Assembly (NCBI RefSeq): GCF_012958305.1
Contig: NZ_JABBYO010000004.1
Coordinates: 248,001-312,000, forward strand
Direction: 5' to 3'
From: Tautonia rosea
Lineage (GTDB): Bacteria > Planctomycetota > Planctomycetia > Isosphaerales > Isosphaeraceae
Length of the DNA stretch: 64,000 nucleotides
A model generated the notes under the pieces. The model worked only from the letters and a program-made list of their open reading frames with translations, made no database searches and was not told where the DNA came from. Position 1 is the first letter of the stretch. The number at the start of each line of letters is the position of its first letter. A program made the position numbers and the translations under genes. Positions 50,919 through 59,047 of the stretch are shown here, piece by piece.

Positions 50919-53144
50919 ATGCGATGGTCCCGCATCCGTTTGATTTTCGGCCGAGAGCTGCGTGATCAGCTCCGCGACCGCCGGACCCTCTTCATGATCT
51001 TCGGGCTTCCGGTCCTTCTTTATCCGATCCTCGGCTATACGGTGAAGGAGCTGACGGCGGCCTTCGAGCAGCGGCCACGCCGGGTGGTGGTCGTCGGCGC
51101 GGAGCATTTGCCCGCAGAACCGCCGCTGCTGGTGACGATCGAGACGGACGAGGGGGAGATCGTCCAGTTCAATCCGGTCTTTTCCGAAGGGGTGTCTCAG
51201 GGGCTGTTGATCGTTGAACAGGTGCCCTCGGACTCGTACCTGGCTGATCCCTCGGCGCAGCTTGAAGCCATGAGGCAGGGGTCGGCCGATGTGATCGTCG
51301 AGATTCCCTCCGACGTTCGAGAACAGATTGAACAACTTCAGCAACCGACGTTTCGGATCGCCTTCCTGCGGGCCGACGAGCAGAGTCTGGCGACCTATCA
51401 GACGGTCGAGGAGATCATTGCAGGGTGGCAAGACGCGATTGTCGCTCAGCGACTGGCCGCCGATGCAAAACCGGCCGAATACATCGCGCCGATTGATGTG
51501 CAAGGGGTGGACCTGGCGCGGCAGGTGCTTGGCTCGTCCACCTCGGGGGCGAGTGTTTGGGCGCGGCTCTTTCCGTTCTTGCTGGTGATGATGGCCTTGA
51601 CGGGGGCGTTTTACCCGGCAGTGGACCTGTGTGCCGGTGAAAAAGAGCGGGGGACGATGGAAACCTTGCTCATCAGCCCGGCCTTTCGCAGTGAGATCGT
51701 GGTCGGCAAGTTTCTGACGATCATGGCCGCCAGCGTGGCCACGGCCCTGCTGAACTTGGCGAGCATGGGCGTGACGATGGGCTTCCTGGCGCGACAGCTT
51801 GGCGCGGGGCTCGGAGGCGAGGGAGGCTCGGGGATTGGCTCGCCGATGGACGAGCTGAGCCCGCCTTCGATTCTGGCGCTGGGCTGGATCATCGTGCTCT
51901 TGATCCCGCTTTCCGGCTTCTTCAGCGCCATTTGCCTGGCGCTGGCGGTGCTGGCGAGGAGCATGAAAGAGGGGCAGTACTACATGACCCCTCTTTACCT
52001 CATTGCCCTGCCTTTGATTTTCTTGACGTTGATGCCAGGGGTCGAGCTGACACCGTTTTACAGCCTGGTGCCGATTACGGGTGTCTCGCTGTTGCTGAAA
52101 ACGCTGATGCTGGAACAGTATAACGAGGCGTTTCAGTACTTCTTACCGGTGATGTTGTCGACGATTATTTATGGATTGCTCGCGTTACGGTGGGCGGTTG
52201 GTCAGTTCCGATCGGAGGAGGTTCTGTTCCGAGAGGCGGAGCGGTTCGACCTGGTCTCCTGGTTCCGCCACCTGATTCGGGACCGCGGCCCGACCCCGAC
52301 CGCGGGCCAGGCGATTGCCTGCTTTGTCATCATCCAGGCGTGTGCCTGGTATACGTCGATGCTGCTGTTCGGGGCAAACCCCCTGGTGGCTCTGGCGATT
52401 GGTCAGCTTGGGTTCATCCTGGTGCCGCCGCTGGTGATGACAATTCTGTTCACGTCGAGCCCGAAACGAACGCTTCGGCTGCACTGGCCGGGCTGGGGAG
52501 CCGTGGTGCTGGGGGTTGGCCTGGCGTTGACCCTGAACCCGCTGACGGCCGAGCTGCGGTCGATTGTGATGGAACTGTTTCCGATGCCGAAGGCAATGGA
52601 GCAGGCACTTCAGGGATTGCAGGAGGCGATTCCGAACCTGGCCACGGCGCTCTTGCTCTTTGCGATCATCCCGGCCATCTGCGAGGAAGTGGCCTTCCGG
52701 GGCCACATTCTCTCAGGGCTGGAATCGACGCTGGGGAAATGGTCGGCGATCTTGCTTTCAGCATTCTTGTTTGGATTTTTGCATGTTTTGATTAGCTTGT
52801 TTCAGCAATTTTTCAACGCGACCTTGCTCGGGGTGGTGCTTGGCTGGCTGGCGATTCAGACGCGGAGCCTGCTGCCGGCCATTGCATTTCATCTGACGAA
52901 CAATGCGTTGGCGGTGGTCGGGCCGTCGCTGGCAGTGGGCTGGCTCTATCGCGATCAGACGCTGTTCTTGTATCAATGGCACTGGGTGGCCCTGGGCGCG
53001 GTCGGATCAGCGGCCTTGCTCGTGGTGCTTTCTCGGATCGGCGGAGATCGGCCCTCGACCGTTGAGGATGAGCCGACGATCGTGGCCGAGAGGGCGGTTC
53101 CGGTAGGAGTCGGAGAGGTTCGAGACCCCGATCGTGAGAACTGA
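50919..53144 (+). CDS. ABC-2-type permease fused to a CPBP intramembrane protease
   Basis: A 741-residue membrane protein. The N-terminal half is a NatB-like ABC-2 permease: a first helix (LFMIFGLPVLLYPILGY), a large external loop and six further helices, with the typical CAGEKERGTMETLLISPAFRSEIVVGKF block near residue 240. The C-terminal half is a CPBP/CAAX-protease-like domain with EEVAFRGHIL near residue 588 (E-E-x3-R), FGFLHVLI and HLTNNA, which carry the catalytic Glu/His/Asn residues. The ATPase gene is directly upstream. The amidohydrolase overlaps its stop as TGATG. The start is the ATG at 50919. Confidence 0.9.
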   Translation: MRWSRIRLIFGRELRDQLRDRRTLFMIFGLPVLLYPILGYTVKELTAAFEQRPRRVVVVGAEHLPAEPPLLVTIETDEGEIVQFNPVFSEGVSQGLLIVEQVPSDSYLADPSAQLEAMRQGSADVIVEIPSDVREQIEQLQQPTFRIAFLRADEQSLATYQTVEEIIAGWQDAIVAQRLAADAKPAEYIAPIDVQGVDLARQVLGSSTSGASVWARLFPFLLVMMALTGAFYPAVDLCAGEKERGTMETLLISPAFRSEIVVGKFLTIMAASVATALLNLASMGVTMGFLARQLGAGLGGEGGSGIGSPMDELSPPSILALGWIIVLLIPLSGFFSAICLALAVLARSMKEGQYYMTPLYLIALPLIFLTLMPGVELTPFYSLVPITGVSLLLKTLMLEQYNEAFQYFLPVMLSTIIYGLLALRWAVGQFRSEEVLFREAERFDLVSWFRHLIRDRGPTPTAGQAIACFVIIQACAWYTSMLLFGANPLVALAIGQLGFILVPPLVMTILFTSSPKRTLRLHWPGWGAVVLGVGLALTLNPLTAELRSIVMELFPMPKAMEQALQGLQEAIPNLATALLLFAIIPAICEEVAFRGHILSGLESTLGKWSAILLSAFLFGFLHVLISLFQQFFNATLLGVVLGWLAIQTRSLLPAIAFHLTNNALAVVGPSLAVGWLYRDQTLFLYQWHWVALGAVGSAALLVVLSRIGGDRPSTVEDEPTIVAERAVPVGVGEVRDPDREN

Positions 53145-54442
53145 TGAGCACGACCGACTTGATCCTCGGCGCTCGCTATGTCTTCCCGGTCGAGGGAGAT
53201 CCGATTGCCGAGGGTCGCGTGACGATTCGGGAGGGCCGGATTGCGGCGGTGGGGCCTGCCGGGAATCGTTTGCCGGATGTCGATCTGGGGAACGTCGCGA
53301 TTATCCCGGGGCTGGTCAACGCTCACACGCATCTGGAACTGTCGTCGATTGATCCTGCGAGGGATGATCCGTCCTCGTGGCCCGAGGACGAGATCGAGTG
53401 GTTGGGTCGGGTGATCGCCCATCGTCGGGAGAACTCGTTGGGGTCGCTCCGTGACGCGGTGGATCGCAACCTCGACGAGGCCCTGCGCGCCGGAACGACG
53501 ATGCTGGCCGATACGACGAGCGCCGGATTGAGCTGGGAGGCGATTGCCGGGTCGCCAGTTCGGGCGGTCGTGTTTGCCGAGCTGATTGGCTTGAAGCGGA
53601 TGCGAGGGTTGGAGACCAACCGGCAGGCGTGGGACTGGATTTCCTCGATCCAGCCCGCCGATCAGGTGTTCGCCAACGCGAAGCCGGGGCTCAGCCCCCA
53701 TGCGCCGTACAGCACGGCAGGCTGGCTCTACCACCGGGCCGCCAGCACGCAGATGCCGCTCTCGACCCATCTGGCGGAGCTTCCCGAGGAACGGGAGTTG
53801 CTCCGGCATCGTCGGGGCCGGCTCCGCGAATTCCTTGAGAGCATGGGCGCCTGGGACGACGATTGGGAGCCGATCAGCCCCGAGCCGGCCGATTACATCC
53901 GTCGCGGGGCCCTACGTGATGCCGACTGGATCGTGGCACATGGTACGTATCTTGATGCCGACGACTTCTGGCAACTGCGTCCTGAGGCCGGGGCCGACGG
54001 CCACCGGGTTGCCGTGGCGTTTTGCCCCCGGACCCACGCGCGCTTCGGGCATCAGCCGCACCCGTTCCGGGAGATGCTGGAGCGCGGAGTGGTGGTTTGC
54101 CTCGGGACCGACAGCCTGGCCTCGACCCCGAGCCTCAGCATTCTGGACGAGATGCGCTTCCTGCACCGACTTGACGCCAGCCTCGGCGGCCCCTTGCTGC
54201 TGACGATGGGGACGTTGTTCGGGGCCTGGGCCCTGCGCGCAGAAACGGTGACGGGCAGCCTGAAGCCGGGGAAATCGGGTGATCTGGCGATCGTCTCGCT
54301 GCCGGATCGAGAGGCCGACGACCCGTACGCCCTCTTGCTCGATTCGGACTTGCCGGTGGTCGCCTCGGCCTTCGAAGGGCGATTTCGAGCCGATCCCGGC
54401 TGGCGACCCGGCAAGGAGTTGCCTGGGTCAAGGTCCGGGTGA
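53144..54442 (+). CDS. Amidohydrolase, possible aminodeoxyfutalosine deaminase
   Basis: A 432-residue amidohydrolase-superfamily protein. Metal ligands are in VNAHTHLEL (H-x-H), SPHAPYST, STHLAELPEER (third histidine) and CLGTDSLAST (aspartate), as in deaminases that act on adenosine-like purines. In some menaquinone-futalosine organisms an amidohydrolase of this type (MqnX) deaminates 6-amino-6-deoxyfutalosine. Location near mqnA-mqnC fits that, but the family also includes other adenosine deaminases and guanine deaminases. The ATG overlaps the permease stop (TGATG), so it is translated from the same mRNA as the exporter. Confidence 0.82.
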   Translation: MSTTDLILGARYVFPVEGDPIAEGRVTIREGRIAAVGPAGNRLPDVDLGNVAIIPGLVNAHTHLELSSIDPARDDPSSWPEDEIEWLGRVIAHRRENSLGSLRDAVDRNLDEALRAGTTMLADTTSAGLSWEAIAGSPVRAVVFAELIGLKRMRGLETNRQAWDWISSIQPADQVFANAKPGLSPHAPYSTAGWLYHRAASTQMPLSTHLAELPEERELLRHRRGRLREFLESMGAWDDDWEPISPEPADYIRRGALRDADWIVAHGTYLDADDFWQLRPEAGADGHRVAVAFCPRTHARFGHQPHPFREMLERGVVVCLGTDSLASTPSLSILDEMRFLHRLDASLGGPLLLTMGTLFGAWALRAETVTGSLKPGKSGDLAIVSLPDREADDPYALLLDSDLPVVASAFEGRFRADPGWRPGKELPGSRSG

Positions 54443-54447
54443 ATCGC

Positions 54448-54867
54448 TCAGGATCGTTGTGAGCAACGTGGCGGATCACGTCGAACGTTGAGAATCACGC
54501 CCTGGTGAACCTGCACGGCGATGCGATTCTCGAAGTTGACCTCAATTTGATGGCGGACCCCCAAGGCTCGCCGGATGTGGTCTCCGACCGCGAGAAGACG
54601 CTCGCCCATGAGCCCGAGATGGCAACCCGGCTCACCGCAGCAGAAGGGCGAGCCTTCGGGAAGGAGATGGAGGGTTGCGCAGACGTTGATCCGATGCAGA
54701 GGGCGGCCGAAGGGCTCGACGGCGTCGACGCAGAACCAGAGGCCGGGCCGAGGGAGGCAGCAGACATCGGCGACGGCCTGCTCGACGAGCCGGGTCAGTT
54801 CGGACCGAGAACGCTTGCCTAGGTGGGCGCGGGCGTGCGGTTCAAGCCGTTCGAATGGTCTGTGCAA
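54448..54867 (-). CDS. Conserved hypothetical protein with Cys-rich CCGEPGCH motif
   Basis: About 139 residues from a TTG at 54867; the start is uncertain. The sequence (RPFERLEPHARAHLGKRSRSELTRLVEQAVADVC, then LWFCVDAVEPFGRPLHRINVCATLHLLPEG and PFCCGEPGCHLGL) has five Cys and several His around a CC-x3-C-H motif that could bind metal, then GERLLAVGDHIRRALG. I know no name for the family. It begins 11 bases after the end of bTHX on the same strand, which suggests co-transcription and supports the frame. It ends 5 bases from the convergent amidohydrolase. Confidence 0.55.
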   Translation of the reverse strand: MHRPFERLEPHARAHLGKRSRSELTRLVEQAVADVCCLPRPGLWFCVDAVEPFGRPLHRINVCATLHLLPEGSPFCCGEPGCHLGLMGERLLAVGDHIRRALGVRHQIEVNFENRIAVQVHQGVILNVRRDPPRCSQRS

Positions 54868-54877
54868 CGGGGGAGAA

Positions 54878-55009
54878 TCAGGACTCGCTGGAGGAGGCGG
54901 CGGCAGCGGCGGCCTTGTCCTGGCGGATCTTGCGGGGTTTGGGGCGGCTCTTGCCGTAAGACTTCCGGAACAGCTTGCCGCGCTTGGAACGCTTATCACC
55001 CTTACCCAT
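54878..55009 (-). CDS. 30S ribosomal protein bTHX
   Basis: A 43-residue ORF, too short for most gene callers. It reads MGKGDKRSKRGKLFRKSYGK, then KSRPKPRKIRQDK and an Ala/Ser-rich end. The N-terminal half is a near match to bTHX (Thx) of Thermus and other bacteria (MGKGDKxTKRGKIxxGSYG). bTHX binds 16S rRNA near the head of the 30S subunit. The ATG at 55009 and stop at 54878-54880 are in a clear frame. It lies 187 bases downstream of the ABC permease gene on the minus strand and 11 bases before the cysteine-rich protein. Confidence 0.9.
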   Translation of the reverse strand: MGKGDKRSKRGKLFRKSYGKSRPKPRKIRQDKAAAAAASSSES

Positions 55010-55196
55010 CGGCGGGTCGTCCTTTCGGGGATCTATGCTCAAACGATCGACGCGCCCGCCGGATTGTTGGTGGCGGAGGAGCGTCGAACATCCTCATGGA
55101 GAATTCGAAGTCCCAATCATACCGGCAGGTCGCGAGCGATTCCAGGCCGCTCGGTGGCGGAAATTGGGGAGAGGGAGGCCGCAGGGGCAGATCGGC

Positions 55197-56963
55197 TCAG
55201 AATTCCATCCGTTCGAAGGCCCGGATGCCGATCCGCATGGGGACGATCGTGGCGATGGCCCCCACGACGAGGCTGAACGAAACTGCAAGGAGAAGTCGTC
55301 GGTACAGGACCTCGTTCGATCCGCCGAACATCATGGCGACCTCACTGCCGATCCCAGCGAAATAGAGATGGCTGAGGATGGCCGGGGGGGCGATGACCAG
55401 AGCGATGAAGGCGAGGCTGACGAGCAGGTTGAGCGTGCCGCCGAACCCGGCGGCGATCTTCGAGGGGTCATCCTCGCGGAGGTTCGGCAAGCGGGCCCCC
55501 AGGCCGACGCTAATGGCCGAGAGCCCGAAGCAAAGCACGGCCACAATGGCCGCTTGCAAGATGAGCATCATCGGGCCGACCTTGAGCATCAGGCCGCTCA
55601 GGAGGATCAGAATCTCGGTTGCCACCAGGGAAATTCCGGCGGCAAAGGCGAACTTGCCCCAGATGATCGACGACCGTCGGACCGGAAAGAGCCCCAGAAG
55701 CCAGAGGTTCCGCCCTTCGAGCGAGAGCATCGGGAAAATGAACCGACTGGTGAAGGTGGAGAGGATCAGGGCCGTAACCGCCAGGTTCAGGAAGCTCAGG
55801 AGGTTGCGGAAGTAGGGGCTTTGTACGTCGTAGCCGAGCCGACGAATGTTGATGAAATAGAACGCGAGCAGGCCGAAGAAGATGAGGAACTGCGACCACT
55901 GGGTCGGGTCTCGGCGGAAGGTGCGCAGGTCCTTGAGGATCAACAGGCGGATCGGTTCGCGGATGAAGCCAAAGAGGCGGTGGAAAGCGGCATCGATGCC
56001 GTACCAGCCGAAGTGGCGGCGGGCCGATCGGCCTCCGAGAACCCGACTGTAGCCGGTTCGGTAGAGGTCTCGGGCGACGACGGCGGCGGCCAGGTAGGCC
56101 AAACCGGCATGGGAGCAGATGACCATGAGGTAAAAGAGCCCGTCGCGCCACGCTCCCTCGGCCGATCGGAGCAGACCGGCGGCCATCCATCGGCTGGGCA
56201 AGAGGCTGTTGGTGCTGAATTCGAGCCGACCGAGCAAGGCGTTCATCCACTCGTAAGAGAGGGTCGATCCGGGGGTCGTCCAGACCCGAGCGGCGGTGTA
56301 GGCGAGGCCGCCGAGCATCAGCGCGACCGTGCCGATCAAGACCGACCTGCGTTGCCGGGGCAACAGATTGGCCAGCAAGATTGCGCCGATTGCCCCGACT
56401 CCACCCGGAATGACCACGAAGGCCAGGTGGTAGGCCAGCGCAATCAGATAGAACGGCCAGGGGGCCATCGAGGTGATCCCGTAGGCCACCATCATCGGGC
56501 TGCCGAGCAGGAGGAATCCCCAGCTGGAGAAGGCCATTGCCTCCAGGAACTTGTGGGCGAAGACCCGGTCCTCGGTCGCCGGGGTCGCAAGCAAGAATCC
56601 TGCCTCTCGGCTGCGGAACAGGGCGGCGTAGAGAATGATGCCCGTCGAGACGAGCAGCATGATCAGGAGCGAGAGGAAGAACAGGCTGAACAGGTACTCG
56701 ACGATCTCTCCAGTGACCTTCAAATACTCCTTGAGAAAGCCGAAGCCCTCGAAAAAGAGCAGGAACAGGCCCGACCAGAAGATCGCCGAGCAGATGAGGA
56801 TGGTGATGACCCTCAGCCGAGACTCGGCCACGAGTGAGTCGAGCAGGTTGATCAACAACCGGCGCCGGAGGAACCCAAAGCCTCGCGAAACGCGCAGATC
56901 AGTCGCCATCGGCGGAGGGTCGGGAAGGGGGGCAGAGGACCTTCGGAGTCGGCCTCGGATCAT
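55197..56963 (-). CDS. ABC exporter permease, membrane protein
   Basis: A 588-residue protein with roughly 12-14 transmembrane helices, for example VITILICSAIFWSGLFLLFF, LFSLFFLSLLIMLLVSTGIIL and VFVVIPGG-type segments near residue 175; the C-terminus has a further series up to SLVVGAIATIVPMRIG. It resembles the large putative ABC exporter subunits found next to ABC-2-type ATPases. It starts at the ATG at 56963, which overlaps the ATPase stop as ATGA; an ATG at 56909 is the alternative. With the ATPase and a membrane-anchored protein it forms a three-gene operon (58683 to 55197). Confidence 0.85.
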   Translation of the reverse strand: MIRGRLRRSSAPLPDPPPMATDLRVSRGFGFLRRRLLINLLDSLVAESRLRVITILICSAIFWSGLFLLFFEGFGFLKEYLKVTGEIVEYLFSLFFLSLLIMLLVSTGIILYAALFRSREAGFLLATPATEDRVFAHKFLEAMAFSSWGFLLLGSPMMVAYGITSMAPWPFYLIALAYHLAFVVIPGGVGAIGAILLANLLPRQRRSVLIGTVALMLGGLAYTAARVWTTPGSTLSYEWMNALLGRLEFSTNSLLPSRWMAAGLLRSAEGAWRDGLFYLMVICSHAGLAYLAAAVVARDLYRTGYSRVLGGRSARRHFGWYGIDAAFHRLFGFIREPIRLLILKDLRTFRRDPTQWSQFLIFFGLLAFYFINIRRLGYDVQSPYFRNLLSFLNLAVTALILSTFTSRFIFPMLSLEGRNLWLLGLFPVRRSSIIWGKFAFAAGISLVATEILILLSGLMLKVGPMMLILQAAIVAVLCFGLSAISVGLGARLPNLREDDPSKIAAGFGGTLNLLVSLAFIALVIAPPAILSHLYFAGIGSEVAMMFGGSNEVLYRRLLLAVSFSLVVGAIATIVPMRIGIRAFERMEF

Positions 56964-57763
56964 GGGAGACGATCCCCCAGCTCGATGGCCTCGGAGTTGG
57001 GTTCGGATTCGGATTCTCGTGAAACGATCGGGGCCGAGAGCCTTGGCCGGTCGCCGCTGGTGAGCTTCAAGAACAGGTCTTCGAGAGGGCCGTGCATCTG
57101 GGCTCGCTCGCGAATCTCGTCCAGGGAGCCGGTCATGAGCATCTTGCCACGGTCGATGATGCCGATGGTGTCGGCGAGTTCCTCAGCAATCGCCAGGAGA
57201 TGGGTCGACATCAGGACGGCCACGCCGGAACGGGCTTGAGAGACGAACAGGTCCTTGACGATCCGGCCGCTGCGGGGATCGAGCCCGACCAGGGGCTCGT
57301 CGACGATCAGGACCTTCGGCTCGTGGACCAGCGCCGAGGCGAAGACGACGCGCTGCTTCATGCCGTGCGAGTAGTTCTCGCAGAGTTCGTCGATGTAATC
57401 GCGCATCTCGAAGATGTCGATCAATTCCTCGATCTTCGCCGAGGCGTGGCGACGGTCGAGCCCGTACATCTCGACGACGAACCGAAGGAACTCGCGGCCG
57501 GTGAGCTTCTCGTACAGATAGGGCTGGTCGGGGACGTAGGCGATCAGTTGCCGGGCCTCTCGGCTGCTGCTGGGAAAGCCGCCGATACGGACCGTTCCGG
57601 ACGAGGGAGTCAAGAGGCCGCAGAGCATCTTGATGGTCGTGGTCTTGCCCGCGCCGTTGGGTCCGAGGAAGGCGAACAGCTCTCCAGGACGGACCTGGAG
57701 ATCGAGCCCATCGACGGCTTTCTTGCGTCCAAAACTCTTGGTTACGCCAATCAGCTCGATCAT
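56960..57763 (-). CDS. ABC transporter ATP-binding protein
   Basis: A protein of 267 residues. Walker [11 protein letters not shown], the signature region ENYSHGMKQRV, Walker B VLIVDEPLVGLDP and a C-terminal MSTHLLAIAEELADTIGII switch. It starts at the ATG at 57763, which overlaps the upstream gene's stop as TGATG, and ends overlapping the permease start as ATGA. Both overlaps indicate a tightly coupled exporter operon. The C-terminal 30 residues are low-complexity. Confidence 0.93.
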   Translation of the reverse strand: MIELIGVTKSFGRKKAVDGLDLQVRPGELFAFLGPNGAGKTTTIKMLCGLLTPSSGTVRIGGFPSSSREARQLIAYVPDQPYLYEKLTGREFLRFVVEMYGLDRRHASAKIEELIDIFEMRDYIDELCENYSHGMKQRVVFASALVHEPKVLIVDEPLVGLDPRSGRIVKDLFVSQARSGVAVLMSTHLLAIAEELADTIGIIDRGKMLMTGSLDEIRERAQMHGPLEDLFLKLTSGDRPRLSAPIVSRESESEPNSEAIELGDRLP

Positions 57764-58683
57764 CACCGGCCCCCCGGGAGATTGCCGAGGGAGTCGGGAG
57801 TCGGAGGGACGCGTTCCATGACGAGGTTGACGATCATCAAGGGGACCTCCTGGCGGATTACAAGGCCATCGGAAGCCCTGGCCCAGGTGCGGGCCGTCAG
57901 GCCTCGCATTCGGGTCACGACCAGATAGGTCGGCACGAGATTGTCCTGCCACGGGATCATGACGTTGCGTTGGGTGACCTCAACGGAAACCTCCTCCACA
58001 CGGCCGGTCAGGGGGCTGACGACCGGGCTCTTCCACCGCTGGCCGACATGCAATCCGGGGAGGCGTTCCAGGGGCGAGAGCGAATTCTGGACCATGCCCC
58101 GGGCTTGATAGGGGAAGGTGAAGGTTTTCTTGCCGAAGATCAGGAGCGGCCCACGAGCGGTAATGACAATCTCATCGCTGGCCACGTGGCCCTCAAGGAC
58201 CAGCAACTCGGTCTCGTCTCCCTCGATCCGGACTGAGGATCGCAGGACGTTGAGATTCCCGGCCGAATCGACCCCGATTACGCTCCGAATCTCCAGTCGC
58301 TCGTTGCCGGCCGACTCCAGGGGAGTCCGATCGAGCAAGGCCCCAGCGTCAAGCGTCACGACACTTTCAAAGCGGACATGGCCGTCTCGCTGACGCTTCG
58401 TCTCGGTCACAGCCTGACCGACGGCCGTCAGGTCGTCCGGTCCGTCACTCTCGAGGTCGGGGACCATCAGGTTCCATCGGGTCGGCCCCTTGGTGTCGTC
58501 GGCCTGGGCGATGTCTCGCATGTCCGGGGGTGGACCGACGAGCAAGTTGGGCAAGACATCCCGGACCAGCAAGGCCGAAGCGGCGACCGACCAGAAGACG
58601 AGCATGCCGAGCGAGACGAGTCGAGGGGGCATGGTGAAGGGGCTCCGGCTCCGCCCGCGATCGTTTCGAGGGGCATGGGACAT
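57763..58683 (-). CDS. Membrane-anchored protein of an ABC exporter operon
   Basis: A 306-residue protein. A basic N-terminal stretch (residues 1-18) is followed by one transmembrane helix (LVSLGMLVFWSVAASALLV), so the bulk of the protein is outside the cytoplasm. The external part is beta-rich (FESVVTLDAGALLDRTPL, LNVLRSSVRIEGDE, LLIFGKKTFTFPYQARG, VVTRMRGLTARTWARASDGLVIRQEVP) and has no domain I recognise. The start at 58683 is chosen because it directly precedes the basic/TM region; a longer frame upstream has no support. It is the first gene of a coupled operon with ATPase and permease, so it may be an accessory or substrate-binding part. Confidence 0.75.
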   Translation of the reverse strand: MSHAPRNDRGRSRSPFTMPPRLVSLGMLVFWSVAASALLVRDVLPNLLVGPPPDMRDIAQADDTKGPTRWNLMVPDLESDGPDDLTAVGQAVTETKRQRDGHVRFESVVTLDAGALLDRTPLESAGNERLEIRSVIGVDSAGNLNVLRSSVRIEGDETELLVLEGHVASDEIVITARGPLLIFGKKTFTFPYQARGMVQNSLSPLERLPGLHVGQRWKSPVVSPLTGRVEEVSVEVTQRNVMIPWQDNLVPTYLVVTRMRGLTARTWARASDGLVIRQEVPLMIVNLVMERVPPTPDSLGNLPGGR

Positions 58684-59047
58684 GGCGGAAAGACGACCTT
58701 TTGCATCATACGAACCCCCGGCCCCCCCGAACAAGGGAGCCCCTTCACCCCTGCCCTCGGCGAGCATCTGGCCACTCCGAAGCACAGGGAACGGGCCTCC
58801 CGATGATCTCCCGAGACCGTTGGCCTCGATCCGTCGGACCCGGTGAACTCGGGAAGTTCCCTCGACGTTGCTTGAGGCAAACACGTTGACACGACCACGG
58901 GATCAGAAATTGCATGATTGCATGGTAAATTTCGCGGAATCACGCGAAATGTCGTGGTGGGAAGAGGGGGGCCTTGGCTATTCTGGATGACAGCAGCGTT
59001 GACACTGGATTCTTTTGTGCACATCGACTTCACTAGGCTCGCTTCTG
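58684..59047. other. Divergent intergenic region with 8-bp palindrome
   Basis: The 364 bases between the minus-strand ABC operon and the plus-strand HAF-repeat gene contain no gene. A perfect inverted repeat (ATTTCGCG at 58929-58936, CGCGAAAT at 58943-58950, 6-base spacer) and a TTGACA at 58999-59004 lie upstream of the HAF gene. The palindrome is a candidate operator. Confidence 0.5.
58929..58950. promoter_or_regulatory. Perfect 8-bp inverted repeat, operator candidate
   Basis: ATTTCGCG and CGCGAAAT separated by six bases, in the divergent region, about 100 bases before the HAF-repeat gene. The total 22-bp length suits a dimeric HTH regulator. The stems are too short to be conclusive. Confidence 0.4.

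Noticed and set aside
54975-56837. Plus-strand open frame of 620 codons
   Set aside because: It is the complement of the ABC permease gene, highly charged, with no known motif.
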